Below are positions 15,218 to 22,968 of a stretch of DNA of 47,129 bases, one piece after another. The notes beneath the pieces were generated by a model. The model saw only the letters and a program-made list of their open reading frames with translations, searched no databases and was not told where the DNA came from. The stretch is from positions 1 to 47,129 of the forward strand of contig JANNXJ010000046.1 in the NCBI GenBank assembly GCA_031409515.1, written 5' to 3'. This DNA comes from SHZI01 sp031409515. Lineage in GTDB: Bacteria > Pseudomonadota > Gammaproteobacteria > Steroidobacterales > GCA-2729495. The translations under genes and the position numbers were made by a program. Positions within the stretch are counted from its first letter, which is position 1. Each line of letters opens with the position of its first letter.

Positions 15218-16636
15218 CGCCTGCTCCAGTTCCTGGCGCCACCGTCGGTAACGCTCTGCGAGCTCCTGGTTTTGCAACGGTGGTTCGCTAGCCCTGTGGG
15301 CCACAGGCCATGCCGATGCTGCATCGCCCGCCACCAGTCGTGCCAGGCCCCGCCCCGTTGCTTCCGGGTCCTCCGCCCGCGTGACTGGAAGCTTGCTCAG
15401 GGTACCGAGGCACCGACACAGGTAGTCGTTGGCCGACAGGCCCCCAGTCACGAGCAGCCGGGTGAGGGTCGGCCCGTGCGGTGCCATCTCCTCCAGATTC
15501 GCCTGCAGCAGAAACGCGATGCTTTCCAGCACTGCCAGCACCCGTGCACCCCGACTGCCGGTCCCGATGAAGCGCGACTGCAGAGTGCTCACCCAGAACG
15601 GTGCGCCAAGGCCCGACACGCCGTTGATGAAGAGGGGTGGCGGCTCCCTCGCCGCCCGGGCTTCATCCGCTTCGCTGAGCAGCATCGGGAGGGGCACCTG
15701 TTCGCGCGCGGCCAGCCAGTCCAGCGCGCTGGCGGCACCGTTAACCGTGCCCTCCAGCAGATAGTCCACCCGCTCAGCGGTCGACCACACCACGCTGACC
15801 AGCAGCCGGGGTGCGTCCGGCAGTTGCCCTGAGACCGCCCGCTGGGCAAAAGCTCCGGTGCCCAGATTGATGTAAGCGACGGACGGAGCCAGGGGACCGA
15901 AGGCAAAAGGTACCGCCGACTGATCGCCGGTCACGACGGTGAGCGGCACAGGGCCGACGGGTGTGACGAGGTCGCCGTAAGCGTAACGGCTGGTCACGGC
16001 CCGGGGCAGAACCCCCGCGTCGATCCCAAACACGGCGAGAAGTTCGGGTGACCAGTCCCGCGTGGCCAGCGACCAGAGCTGGGTGCGGGACGCGTTGGCC
16101 GGGTCTGCAAAGAGCGGCAGACCTGCGACCAGGCGGCAGACGAGAAAGCTGGCCAGGGGCCCCATCACCAATTCGCCGGTGGTGCGGGCCGCCTGCACAG
16201 CGGGCAGATGGTCCAGGCACCAGCGCATTTTGCTCGCCCCGTAGTGGGGCGACAGTACCAGTCCGGTCCTGGCCCGAATGTCGTCGGCGCGGGACGCCAG
16301 ACTCTCCAGCCAGGCCGCGTTACGCCGGTCCTGCCAGGAGATCACGGGGGATAAAGCAGCCCCTGTCTGCCGGTTCCAGCAGACCAGGCTGGAGCGCTGG
16401 GTAGCGAGTCCAGCCGCCGTGATGCAGCCGCCCGCGGGCAGTTCAGCGCAGACGGCAGCGATGGCTTGCTGCAGAGAGACTACGAGCTCTTCGGGATCGT
16501 GCTCGATATGGCCGAGGTCGCTGCGCCGGGTGGCGATGGGGATAGCCGCAGACCCGACGAGGACGCCACGCGCATCAAACACGAGGGCGCGGCTGGCGTG
16601 GCCGCCCTGGTCCAGGGCGAGGTAGAGGCTTTTCAT
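15206..16636 (-). CDS. FGGY-family carbohydrate kinase (glycerol kinase-like)
   Basis: This 476-residue actin-fold sugar kinase has an ATPase phosphate-1 motif at the N-terminus (YLALDQGGHASRALVFD). LATQRSSLVCWNRQTG with VISWQDRR resembles the GlpK substrate loop, and TGDQSAVPFAFG supplies the catalytic Asp. The adenosine motif is LLVTGGLSANDYLCRCLG. No sugar transporter, dehydrogenase or regulator is nearby, so the substrate cannot be read from context. A REP hairpin ends 4 nt before the ATG, so the gene has no free Shine-Dalgarno and initiation may be weak or coupled to nth translation. Its 3' end overlaps the protease gene by 12 bp. Confidence 0.85.
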   Translation of the reverse strand: MKSLYLALDQGGHASRALVFDARGVLVGSAAIPIATRRSDLGHIEHDPEELVVSLQQAIAAVCAELPAGGCITAAGLATQRSSLVCWNRQTGAALSPVISWQDRRNAAWLESLASRADDIRARTGLVLSPHYGASKMRWCLDHLPAVQAARTTGELVMGPLASFLVCRLVAGLPLFADPANASRTQLWSLATRDWSPELLAVFGIDAGVLPRAVTSRYAYGDLVTPVGPVPLTVVTGDQSAVPFAFGPLAPSVAYINLGTGAFAQRAVSGQLPDAPRLLVSVVWSTAERVDYLLEGTVNGAASALDWLAAREQVPLPMLLSEADEARAAREPPPLFINGVSGLGAPFWVSTLQSRFIGTGSRGARVLAVLESIAFLLQANLEEMAPHGPTLTRLLVTGGLSANDYLCRCLGTLSKLPVTRAEDPEATGRGLARLVAGDAASAWPVAHRASEPPLQNQELAERYRRWRQELEQALRP

Positions 16637-16640
16637 CGGG

Positions 16641-16663
16641 ATCGCGCCTTAAGGCGCTCCTAC
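16641..16663 (-). repeat. REP element with GTAG head (copy 1)
   Basis: On the minus strand the element reads GTAG, GA, then the perfect palindrome GCGCCTTAAGGCGC, then GAT. It matches copy 2 (36764-36786) at 19 of 23 positions. It looks like the GTAG-type repetitive extragenic palindromes of Pseudomonas and Xanthomonadales mobilised by RAYT transposases. It provides the nth stop (TAG, 16660-16662) and abuts the FGGY kinase start. Confidence 0.8.
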
Positions 16664-17298
16664 GCCGGGGTGGTCTTGTTTGGGTAGTCGCACTGCTTCG
16701 CGATGGGGCAGTGGGGGCAGTCCGGCTGGCGCGCCTTGCACACGTAGCGGCCGTGGAGAATCAGCCAGTGGTGTGCATCGTGCCGAAAGCGGGCCGGCGT
16801 GGTCGCTACGAGCCCGTCCTCGACGGCTCGGGGAGTCTTCCCCGGTGCCAGGCCCGTGCGGTTCGCCACCCGGAAGATGTGCGTATCCACCGCGATGGTT
16901 GCCGCGCCGAAGGCGGTATTGAGCACCACGTTGGCAGTCTTGCGGCCGACGCCCGGCAGGGCCTCCAGTGCGTCCCGGTCCTGCGGTACCTGGCCGTCAT
17001 GCTGGTCGAGCAGCGCCTGGCAGGTGCGCAGAATGTTCCTTGCCTTGGTATTGAACAGTCCAATGGTCCGGATGTGCTGCTTCAGGCCCGACTCGCCCAG
17101 CGCGATGATCCCAGCGGGCGAGTTCGCCACCCTGAACAGCCCGGCGGTGGCCTTGTTCACGCTGACATCCGTGGCCTGGGCGGAGAGGATTACCGAGATC
17201 AGCAGTTCGAAGGAACTGCGGTAGACCAGTTCGGTGGTCGGTTGGGGATTCGCCTGCTGGAGCCGGCTGAACAGAGCAGAGCGTTGTCTGGGCGTCAT
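16660..17298 (-). CDS. nth: Endonuclease III
   Basis: Nth is a bifunctional DNA glycosylase/AP lyase that removes oxidised pyrimidines in base excision repair. At 212 residues it matches E. coli Nth (211) with identical numbering: K120 (LPGVGRKTANVV, helix-hairpin-helix) and D138 (VDTHIFRVANR). The [4Fe-4S] ligands are C187, C194, C197 and C203. The ATG overlaps the rnfE stop by 4 bp. The rnfE-nth linkage is conserved in Gammaproteobacteria. Its TAG stop is part of a REP element. Confidence 0.98.
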   Translation of the reverse strand: MTPRQRSALFSRLQQANPQPTTELVYRSSFELLISVILSAQATDVSVNKATAGLFRVANSPAGIIALGESGLKQHIRTIGLFNTKARNILRTCQALLDQHDGQVPQDRDALEALPGVGRKTANVVLNTAFGAATIAVDTHIFRVANRTGLAPGKTPRAVEDGLVATTPARFRHDAHHWLILHGRYVCKARQPDCPHCPIAKQCDYPNKTTPA

Positions 17299-17870
17299 GC
17301 CGAGCCCCGGCGGCTGACCACTAGTTGCCGGAGGGCAACCAGTGCGGCCAGCAGAAAGAACGCGCCGGCGGGCAGCGCGGCCACTAGCAGGCCCGGCGCG
17401 AGTGCCTCCCGGAGAGCGCCAAGGCCCGCAAGTAACGCTGTGAAGCCCAGGCCGTAGCCGAGTCCGTCCAGAAAAGCGGACCAGACGCCGTGGTGCGCGG
17501 CGAAGGACTCCCCCCGGGCCAGGATCAGGCAGTTGGTGACGATCAACGGCACGAACAGGCCTACCTGGCCGTAGAGATCGAACCACCGGGCTTCGAAGAG
17601 CAGGTCCACGGCCGTGACCAGTGCCCCGATGAGCAGCAGAAAGGCGTGTAGCCGGAAGCGGGGCATGATCCAGGGCGCCAGTGCCGAGATCAGCACGTTG
17701 CTGGAGCAGAGCACAGCCAGCGAGGCAAGACCGAGGGCCAGGCCCGCTGTAAAACTCGTGCTGACTGCCAGGAGGGGGCAGAGCCCGATCAGTGCCGCGA
17801 GTCCCGGCGTGTTCCACCAGAGGCCCGCGGCGAGCAACTGTCCGGCACTGCGGTCGCTGGCTGGCGTCAT
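17295..17870 (-). CDS. rnfE: Rnf electron transport complex subunit E
   Basis: RnfE is an inner-membrane subunit of the ion-pumping ferredoxin:NAD+ oxidoreductase Rnf (Rsx in E. coli). The 191-residue protein has about six membrane segments. It carries the two conserved intramembrane cysteines that, with those of RnfA, hold an iron-sulfur centre: C31 (IGLCPLLAVS) and C114 (PLIVTNCLILARGESFA). It sits between rnfG and nth, overlapping each by 4 bp. It is slightly shorter than E. coli RsxE (about 230 residues). Confidence 0.95.
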   Translation of the reverse strand: MTPASDRSAGQLLAAGLWWNTPGLAALIGLCPLLAVSTSFTAGLALGLASLAVLCSSNVLISALAPWIMPRFRLHAFLLLIGALVTAVDLLFEARWFDLYGQVGLFVPLIVTNCLILARGESFAAHHGVWSAFLDGLGYGLGFTALLAGLGALREALAPGLLVAALPAGAFFLLAALVALRQLVVSRRGSA

Positions 17871-18526
17871 GGCGTCCCGGCCTGTGTAGGTGGGGTGGAG
17901 AAGATCTCATCCCGGTGGGTGTCGAAGTATTGTACGGCTGTCCTTATTCCGTCGAGGGTTGCCCGACTGCTGACCGTGGCCCCGGCAATGGCATCGAAGT
18001 CGCCACCGTCCGTGCGCAGGGCCCAGCGCGCTTCCGGCGGGTCGTGCAGTGAACGCCCGACAAAGCCTGTGAGCCAGGTGGGCGGTTCTGTGGCAATGGC
18101 GGCGCCGATCCCCGGTGTTTCCTGGTGCGCAGTGATTAGCACGCCAAGCACGCGGCCATCTGCCGCGATGCCCACCAGCATGCGGATGGGGCCGACGTAG
18201 CCGTCTGGTGCGCTGACCGTCAGTACGGCGGCAACCGGGCTGCCGGCCCGTCGCGCCCGGTAGATGGGCAGCGGCTGACCGGCGCCCGTGTCCTTCAGGA
18301 CAGTGTCTTTGTTGGGTTCGTTGTCGTAGAGCGTCCCAGGCAGGACCAGGGAGATCTGGGTAAGGATCTGGCGCGCAGCGTTGTCGGCAATGCGCTGTCG
18401 CGTGTACTGCCAGGTGCCGCCAATCAGGATCACTGCCAGCAGGAGGACGACGGCGAGAGCAGCCAGATTGCGGGGCCCCGCCGCGCGGTGCCGGATCAGC
18501 GGCTCCTCCCGGCTACCCGAGTTCAC
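17867..18526 (-). CDS. rnfG: Rnf electron transport complex subunit G
   Basis: RnfG is a periplasmic FMN-binding subunit anchored by one N-terminal helix (about 20-37, LAALAVVLLLAVILIGG). The 219-residue protein carries the flavinylation motif AGATVSS, with T184 as the Thr that takes FMN covalently. Family landmarks are QETPGIGAAI and the YVGPIRMLVGI strand. It starts with GTG within a GTGA overlap of the rnfD stop and ends in a 4-bp overlap with rnfE. Flavin transferase ApbE, needed for the modification, is not in the window. Confidence 0.95.
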   Translation of the reverse strand: MNSGSREEPLIRHRAAGPRNLAALAVVLLLAVILIGGTWQYTRQRIADNAARQILTQISLVLPGTLYDNEPNKDTVLKDTGAGQPLPIYRARRAGSPVAAVLTVSAPDGYVGPIRMLVGIAADGRVLGVLITAHQETPGIGAAIATEPPTWLTGFVGRSLHDPPEARWALRTDGGDFDAIAGATVSSRATLDGIRTAVQYFDTHRDEIFSTPPTQAGTP

Positions 18527-19560
18527 CCGGCCCGCCCATAGACTCGTGGCCGGGTCCAGCGCTCAAGCAGGGGAACGGTGACATTCATCAGCAGGACCGC
18601 AAAGGCGACACCGTCGGCATAGCTGCCGAAGGTGCGGATCACGTAGGTGAGTATGCCAATCCCGGCACCGTAGATCAGCCTGCCCCGGGCTGTGGTGGGC
18701 GACGAGACGGGGTCGGTCGCAATGAAGAAGGCCCCCAGCATGGCGCCGCCGCTGAACAGGTGAAACCCCGGCGACGGGTGGGTGTTGGGATCCAGCAGCC
18801 AGGCGAGGGTAGCCATGGTGAGGAGACCACCAAGGACGGCCGCGGGCGTGTGCCACCGGATGACGCCCCGCAGGAGCAGGACGAAGCCGCCAATGGCGAT
18901 ACAGTTATTGACCCACTCCCAGCCAGCGCCCCCGAAATCACCGAAGCCGGGACTGGTCCGGATCTCGTCCATGGTCCGCATCAGGCCGAGGCCTTCCTTG
19001 GCGCTGTCGAGGGTGGTGGCCCGGGCCACCGCGTCGATCGTAAGGCCGTCAGGCAGGCTGCCCAGCAGGCAGTAGTACAGCGTGGCGGCCAGGTCGGGGC
19101 GCAGGTAGTCCAGATCGCCAATGTCCGGCGCTGGCCAGAGAGCCATGGCTTCCGGGAACGACACGAGCACCAGCACGTAGCCAGCCATCGCAGGATTGAA
19201 AATGTTGTAGCCAAGGCCTCCGTAGGCGTGCTTGGCCACACCGATCCCGAACACCATCCCGATCACTGTCACCCACCAGGGACAAAGTGGCGGGAGGCAG
19301 AAGGCAAAGAGGAGGGCTGTGACCAGGGCGCTGCCGTCGAACAGGTAGGGGGCTGTTGGTTTGCCGCCGAGGCGCAGGCAGGCGGCTTCCGTAGCCAGGG
19401 CAGCGAGCAGCGCAATACCTGAGTTGAGCAGAATCCCCGCGCCATAGAACCAGACGTGGGCCAGCAGGGCCGGCACCAGGGCGTAGAGCACCGTGCGCAT
19501 CATCCCGCCCACGGATACGGTGGCGTGCCACTGGGGCGGAAGGTCAGTCGCAAAGCGCAT
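18523..19560 (-). CDS. rnfD: Rnf electron transport complex subunit D
   Basis: RnfD is a polytopic inner-membrane subunit with covalent FMN and is thought to form part of the ion path. The 345-residue protein has about eight to ten membrane segments. The flavinylation site is DAVARATTLD, with T182 as the likely FMN threonine; the usual Gly two residues earlier is Arg here. Other landmarks are GGLGYNIFNPAMAGY and FFIATDPVSSPTT. It overlaps rnfC by 1 bp (TGATG) and rnfG by 4 bp. Confidence 0.95.
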   Translation of the reverse strand: MRFATDLPPQWHATVSVGGMMRTVLYALVPALLAHVWFYGAGILLNSGIALLAALATEAACLRLGGKPTAPYLFDGSALVTALLFAFCLPPLCPWWVTVIGMVFGIGVAKHAYGGLGYNIFNPAMAGYVLVLVSFPEAMALWPAPDIGDLDYLRPDLAATLYYCLLGSLPDGLTIDAVARATTLDSAKEGLGLMRTMDEIRTSPGFGDFGGAGWEWVNNCIAIGGFVLLLRGVIRWHTPAAVLGGLLTMATLAWLLDPNTHPSPGFHLFSGGAMLGAFFIATDPVSSPTTARGRLIYGAGIGILTYVIRTFGSYADGVAFAVLLMNVTVPLLERWTRPRVYGRAG

Positions 19561-20900
19561 CAGGTCGACGCCAGTGCAGCTTTAGCGCGGATAAAGTGCC
19601 GGGTAAGGGGGATATGGCTCGGGCAGACGTAGTCGCAGGCACCGCACTCGATGCACTCCGTTACGCCCAGCGTCGCGAGTTCTGCCGCATTGCCCGTCCG
19701 GGCGGCGATGAGCAGTTCCTGGGGCAGCAGGCTCGCCGGGCAGGCCTCGATGCAGTCGCCACAGCGAATGCAGGGCATTTCCCCGGCGGCCGGGCCCAGA
19801 TCTGCATCCGTGGCAGCAATGAGGCAGTTCGTCGCTCCGGTTATGGCCAGGTCATCGCCGTGCAGTGCCACCCCCATCATCGGCCCGCCCATGATCAGGC
19901 GCCGGGGCTCCCGCTGGTAACCGCCGGCGAGGGCAATGAGGTCCGACACCGGCGTGCCGATCCGGGCTTCAATATTGCAGGGCCGCGCGACGCCACCACC
20001 GCTTACGGTGACGAGGCGGGAGATCAGTGGCTGGCCGCGCAGAAAGAAGTCAGCCGCCGCCGCTGCAGTCGCCACGTTCTGGCACAGGACGCCCATATCG
20101 GCCGGATGACCACCCGCTGGCACTTCCCGGCCCAGCACCAGTTCGATCAACTGCCGCTCGCCGCCAGCCGGGTACTTCGCTGTGACGACCGACATCACGA
20201 CGCGCTGATCGCTGCACGCCTGGAGCGCGTTGTAGAGCGCCACGCGGGCCTGGGGCATGTCTGTCTTGACCGCGATGATGCAGCGCTGGCCACCGAGTGC
20301 CGCCAACAGCAGGCGGCCGCCGGCCACGACGCTGGCCGCCCGCTCGCGAAGGAGCAGGTCGTCACAACTGATGTAGGGCTCGCACTCGGTACCGTTGAGC
20401 AGCAGCACTGGTGCGCCGGTTGCCGTGTGCACCTTGTGCGCCGTCGGGAACAGCGCCCCGCCAAGGCCAAGCAGCCCAGCGGCAGCCAGGCCGGCCTGCA
20501 GGTCGTCGCTGCTGCGGCCGTCAGCTCCGGGGTCCGGTGCGTAACCGGGCCAGCGCTGGTCCGTCCCGTCGCCCAGGATCACGACACAAGGTACGGGCTC
20601 GCTCAGTCCCGCGACCAGGCGGGATTCAACGTGGGTCACCTGGCCGCTGATGGAGGCGTGGACGCGGGGTCTCCCAGCTCCAGTGGGTTCACCGATGGGT
20701 TCGCCGCACAGTACGCGCTGGCCAGGAGCCACCGTGGCCCGGGCGGCGGCGCCGGGACACTGGGCCAGTGAGATGCAGACCAGCGGCGGGGGCGGGGCAA
20801 CCAGAATGGGGTGCCGGGTGGAAAGGGACTTGCGCAGCGGAGTACGAACGCCCCAGGCCGGCCGGCGGGGCTGGGCGTCATAGGCGATCGGATCGGTCAC
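19560..20900 (-). CDS. rnfC: Rnf electron transport complex subunit C
   Basis: RnfC is the cytoplasmic NADH/FMN- and [4Fe-4S]-binding subunit. The 446-residue protein has a flavodoxin-like NADH domain (LLLNGTECEPYISCDD). It ends in two 4Fe-4S motifs, CIRCGDCIEACP and CIECGACDYVCP, followed by SHIPLTRHF. It lacks the long C-terminal Ala/Lys-rich tail seen in enteric RnfC. It starts with GTG at 20900. It is first of rnfCDGE-nth; rnfB, which normally precedes it, is not here. A 149-bp gap separates it from asd upstream. Confidence 0.95.
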   Translation of the reverse strand: MTDPIAYDAQPRRPAWGVRTPLRKSLSTRHPILVAPPPPLVCISLAQCPGAAARATVAPGQRVLCGEPIGEPTGAGRPRVHASISGQVTHVESRLVAGLSEPVPCVVILGDGTDQRWPGYAPDPGADGRSSDDLQAGLAAAGLLGLGGALFPTAHKVHTATGAPVLLLNGTECEPYISCDDLLLRERAASVVAGGRLLLAALGGQRCIIAVKTDMPQARVALYNALQACSDQRVVMSVVTAKYPAGGERQLIELVLGREVPAGGHPADMGVLCQNVATAAAAADFFLRGQPLISRLVTVSGGGVARPCNIEARIGTPVSDLIALAGGYQREPRRLIMGGPMMGVALHGDDLAITGATNCLIAATDADLGPAAGEMPCIRCGDCIEACPASLLPQELLIAARTGNAAELATLGVTECIECGACDYVCPSHIPLTRHFIRAKAALAST

Positions 20901-21001
20901 GGGGTGATCCGTCCGCTTGCCCAGGAAAGCCCTCGGGACGGGGACTGCCGCACGGTGTCGCCCTCAATCAACGGTCCTGTACTGCCCCTATAGTAGCGGC
21001 G

Positions 21002-21016
21002 AAACGGCGACCGTTT
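21002..21016 (-). terminator. Small hairpin between asd and rnfC
   Basis: AAACGG / CCGTTT forms a perfect 6-bp stem with a 3-nt loop, 34 nt past the asd stop. The T tract is absent apart from the TTT of the stem. The 149-bp gap (20901-21049) otherwise shows TACTAT (minus strand, 20990-20995) as a possible -10 for rnfC, without a good -35. Whether asd and rnfC are cotranscribed is open. Confidence 0.25.
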
Positions 21017-21049
21017 GCACCAATCCCAAGGCTACTTCTGCCCCAGGTA

Positions 21050-22075
21050 CTAGGCGAGCAGCTGTTCTGCAATCTGGACGGCGTTCAGGGCGGCGCCCTT
21101 CAACAGCTGATCGCCCGCGATGAAGAGGGCGATCGAGCGGCCGGACGGATCGCTGAGGTCCCGCCGGATGCGACCAACGAGGATGTCATCCTGTCCCGAC
21201 GCGTCGACGGGCATCGGGAAATAGTTGTGCTCAATGTCGTCGACGATCCTCACCCCGGGGGCGCTGCCGAGTATCCCGCGGACTTCGCCGGGTGTGATCG
21301 GCCGTTCGCACTCAAAGGTGAGGGCGACGCAGTGGGCGCGCAGTACCGGTACCCGGACACAGGTGGCGCTGATGGCGATATCCGGATCGCCGAAGATCTT
21401 GCGGGTCTCGTTCATGACCTTCGTCTCTTCGTCGTTGTAACCAGTTACCGGATCGACCGCTGTGTTGTGGCTGAAGACGTTGAACGCATAGGGGTGCGGC
21501 AATACCTTCGGTGCGAACTTCTTCCCATCCAGATACGCCCGGGTGGACTCCCGGAGCTCCTCCATGGCTGCAGCGCCGGCACCCGAGGCTGCCTGGTAGG
21601 TGGCGATCTGGAGTCGCTTGATCCGGTTACGGCGATGAATGGGCCAGAGTGGTGTGATCGAGATGATCGCCGAGCAGTTCGGGTTGGCGATGATGCCTTT
21701 GTGGCTGGCAATGGCCTCTGGATTGATCTCAGGCACTACGAGAGGCACAGCGGGATCCATACGGTAGGCTGAGGAGTTGTCCACGATGACGGTTCCTGCC
21801 CTTGCCGCCGCTGCCGCAAAACGCTTCGTTGTCGCGCTGCCCGCGGAGAACAGACCGATATGCACACCCTTGAAGCTGTCTTCGGTCAGTTCCTCGACCT
21901 GGAGTTGCTTGCCGCGGAACTCCATCTTCCTGCCAGCAGACCGCGCTGAAGCCAGCAGCCGCAGTTCGCTCAGCGGAAAGGAGCGCTGCTCAAGGCAACG
22001 GAGCAGCTCGACGCCCACGGCACCGGTAGCGCCGACGATCGCAACGACCGGGTTGGATAGCTTCTTCAGAGTCAT
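21050..22075 (-). CDS. asd: Aspartate-semialdehyde dehydrogenase
   Basis: Asd reduces aspartyl phosphate to the semialdehyde for lysine/diaminopimelate, threonine and methionine synthesis. The 341-residue protein has the NADP motif AIVGATGAVGVELLR and the catalytic Cys C134 in ANPNCSAI. YQAASGAGAAAM and HCVALTFECERPITPGE are also conserved. The ATG at 22075 is preceded by GGAG with 7-nt spacing; five extra upstream codons are open but not conserved. Its start overlaps a 20-codon leader frame that contains a terminator-like hairpin. The gene separates rnfC from the rnfA region. Confidence 0.97.
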   Translation of the reverse strand: MTLKKLSNPVVAIVGATGAVGVELLRCLEQRSFPLSELRLLASARSAGRKMEFRGKQLQVEELTEDSFKGVHIGLFSAGSATTKRFAAAAARAGTVIVDNSSAYRMDPAVPLVVPEINPEAIASHKGIIANPNCSAIISITPLWPIHRRNRIKRLQIATYQAASGAGAAAMEELRESTRAYLDGKKFAPKVLPHPYAFNVFSHNTAVDPVTGYNDEETKVMNETRKIFGDPDIAISATCVRVPVLRAHCVALTFECERPITPGEVRGILGSAPGVRIVDDIEHNYFPMPVDASGQDDILVGRIRRDLSDPSGRSIALFIAGDQLLKGAALNAVQIAEQLLA

Positions 22076-22134
22076 ACTCGATCTCCACACACGAAAAGGC
22101 CCCGGCGGATGCCCGCGGGGCCTCGGGAATTCAT
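22072..22134 (-). CDS. Possible leader peptide of asd (20 aa)
   Basis: A short frame begins ATGAATTCCCGAGGC and reads MNSRGPAGIRRGLFVCGDRV. It ends in TGA that overlaps the asd ATG (TATGAC). The terminator-like hairpin at 22094-22123 lies inside it, the arrangement expected for translation-controlled attenuation or coupling. It has no run of Lys, Thr, Met or Asp codons, so the effector is not evident. It could be fortuitous; no Shine-Dalgarno is obvious. Confidence 0.3.
   Translation of the reverse strand: MNSRGPAGIRRGLFVCGDRV
22094..22123 (-). terminator. Attenuator-like intrinsic terminator in the asd leader
   Basis: Read on the minus strand, AGGCCCC (22123-22117) pairs with GGGGCCT (22103-22097). 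The 13-nt loop can pair further inside, and TTTT follows. The T run ends 18 nt before the asd start codon. No minus-strand gene ends just upstream, so it is better explained as an asd attenuator than as a gene-end terminator. Confidence 0.55.
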
Positions 22135-22142
22135 GGCCTGAA

Positions 22143-22171
22143 ACATTAGCCGAGTTGGCTGCGACCGTAAA
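22143..22171 (-). promoter_or_regulatory. Candidate asd promoter
   Basis: On the minus strand TTTACG (22171-22166) and TAATGT (22148-22143) are separated by 17 bp. The matches to the sigma70 hexamers are only 4/6 and 3/6. Transcription would start near 22136, just before the leader frame. This is a weak prediction. Confidence 0.25.
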
Positions 22172-22274
22172 GCGGCAAGCCCTGGGCCAGAGCTGGAAAG
22201 CAGGGCAAGGCCCGGCGCGGTTGCCGCATAATCACCCGGTCTTCCGTCCACTAAGGCCTTCAGGGAGTTTTCCG

Positions 22275-22937
22275 GTGCTCGACCCGTTCCGAAGTTCCAC
22301 CTTGTGCCTCCTGGTACTGTTGTCGGGTAGTGCTCTCGCCGCCGACAACTGGGCGCTTGACACCTTCTGCGCCGAGGTCCAGCGGGTGACGGCTGAGACC
22401 AACGTCAAAGCCAGCCTCACGGTGCACAAGACGTCCTGGGACTACCGGTACTCGAAGCCCGGTATCGAGCCCGTCGAGATTCACCAGTACGTCTCCCCGG
22501 ATGCCACGGGTCGACCCAAGATGATCTCCTGCAAGGTCAAGGCGGTCGATCACCTCCGGTCGGTGTATGGCCCGGCCGCTGCGGGCAGGCAGGGAACCTG
22601 CGAGCAGGTCACGCGGAGCATCCTGGACCAGGAGCGGGCCCGAGCCGGCGCGGGCGCCGCAGTTCTCCGGATTGATCCTGAAGAGCAGGTGTGGACCGGC
22701 AGCAGCTATCTCGCGCCCTTCGAACTGCTCAGCCGGGACTCGTCAGGCACCCTGCATATCCACAGTCGCTACATGCGTATCGACTGGGACGACTGGCGCT
22801 GGTACATCATGCCCAACAAGGTTCGGGGCCACCTGTACTGCAGCGTGATCGCGCCGGAATACGTGGCGCGGCTGTTGCGGGGCGAAGCGCCGGAGCTGCA
22901 GCCGATCGAGGTTCTGCCCGAACCGGACGGGAATTGA
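22275..22937 (+). CDS. Secreted protein of unknown function
   Basis: I do not recognise this 220-residue protein. It starts with GTG behind a good GGGAG Shine-Dalgarno (7-nt spacing). A classical signal peptide is cleaved after LLVLLSGSALA, about residue 22. The mature part is soluble with four cysteines (FCAEV, ISCKVK, GTCEQV, LYCSV), so two periplasmic disulfides are possible. Aromatic-rich stretches such as DWDDWRWYIMPNK are notable. CATAAT at 22227-22232 could be a -10. It is the only plus-strand gene between rnfA and asd and converges on rnfA with a 31-bp gap. Confidence 0.75.
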   Translation: MLDPFRSSTLCLLVLLSGSALAADNWALDTFCAEVQRVTAETNVKASLTVHKTSWDYRYSKPGIEPVEIHQYVSPDATGRPKMISCKVKAVDHLRSVYGPAAAGRQGTCEQVTRSILDQERARAGAGAAVLRIDPEEQVWTGSSYLAPFELLSRDSSGTLHIHSRYMRIDWDDWRWYIMPNKVRGHLYCSVIAPEYVARLLRGEAPELQPIEVLPEPDGN

Positions 22938-22968
22938 TCCCGCGGGCTGGACGGGTGGCTGGCGCTGT

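Noticed and set aside
22072..22274. Lysine riboswitch or T-box upstream of asd
   Set aside because: I could not find the conserved junction or specifier/T-box elements, and the leader after the candidate promoter is too short for either.
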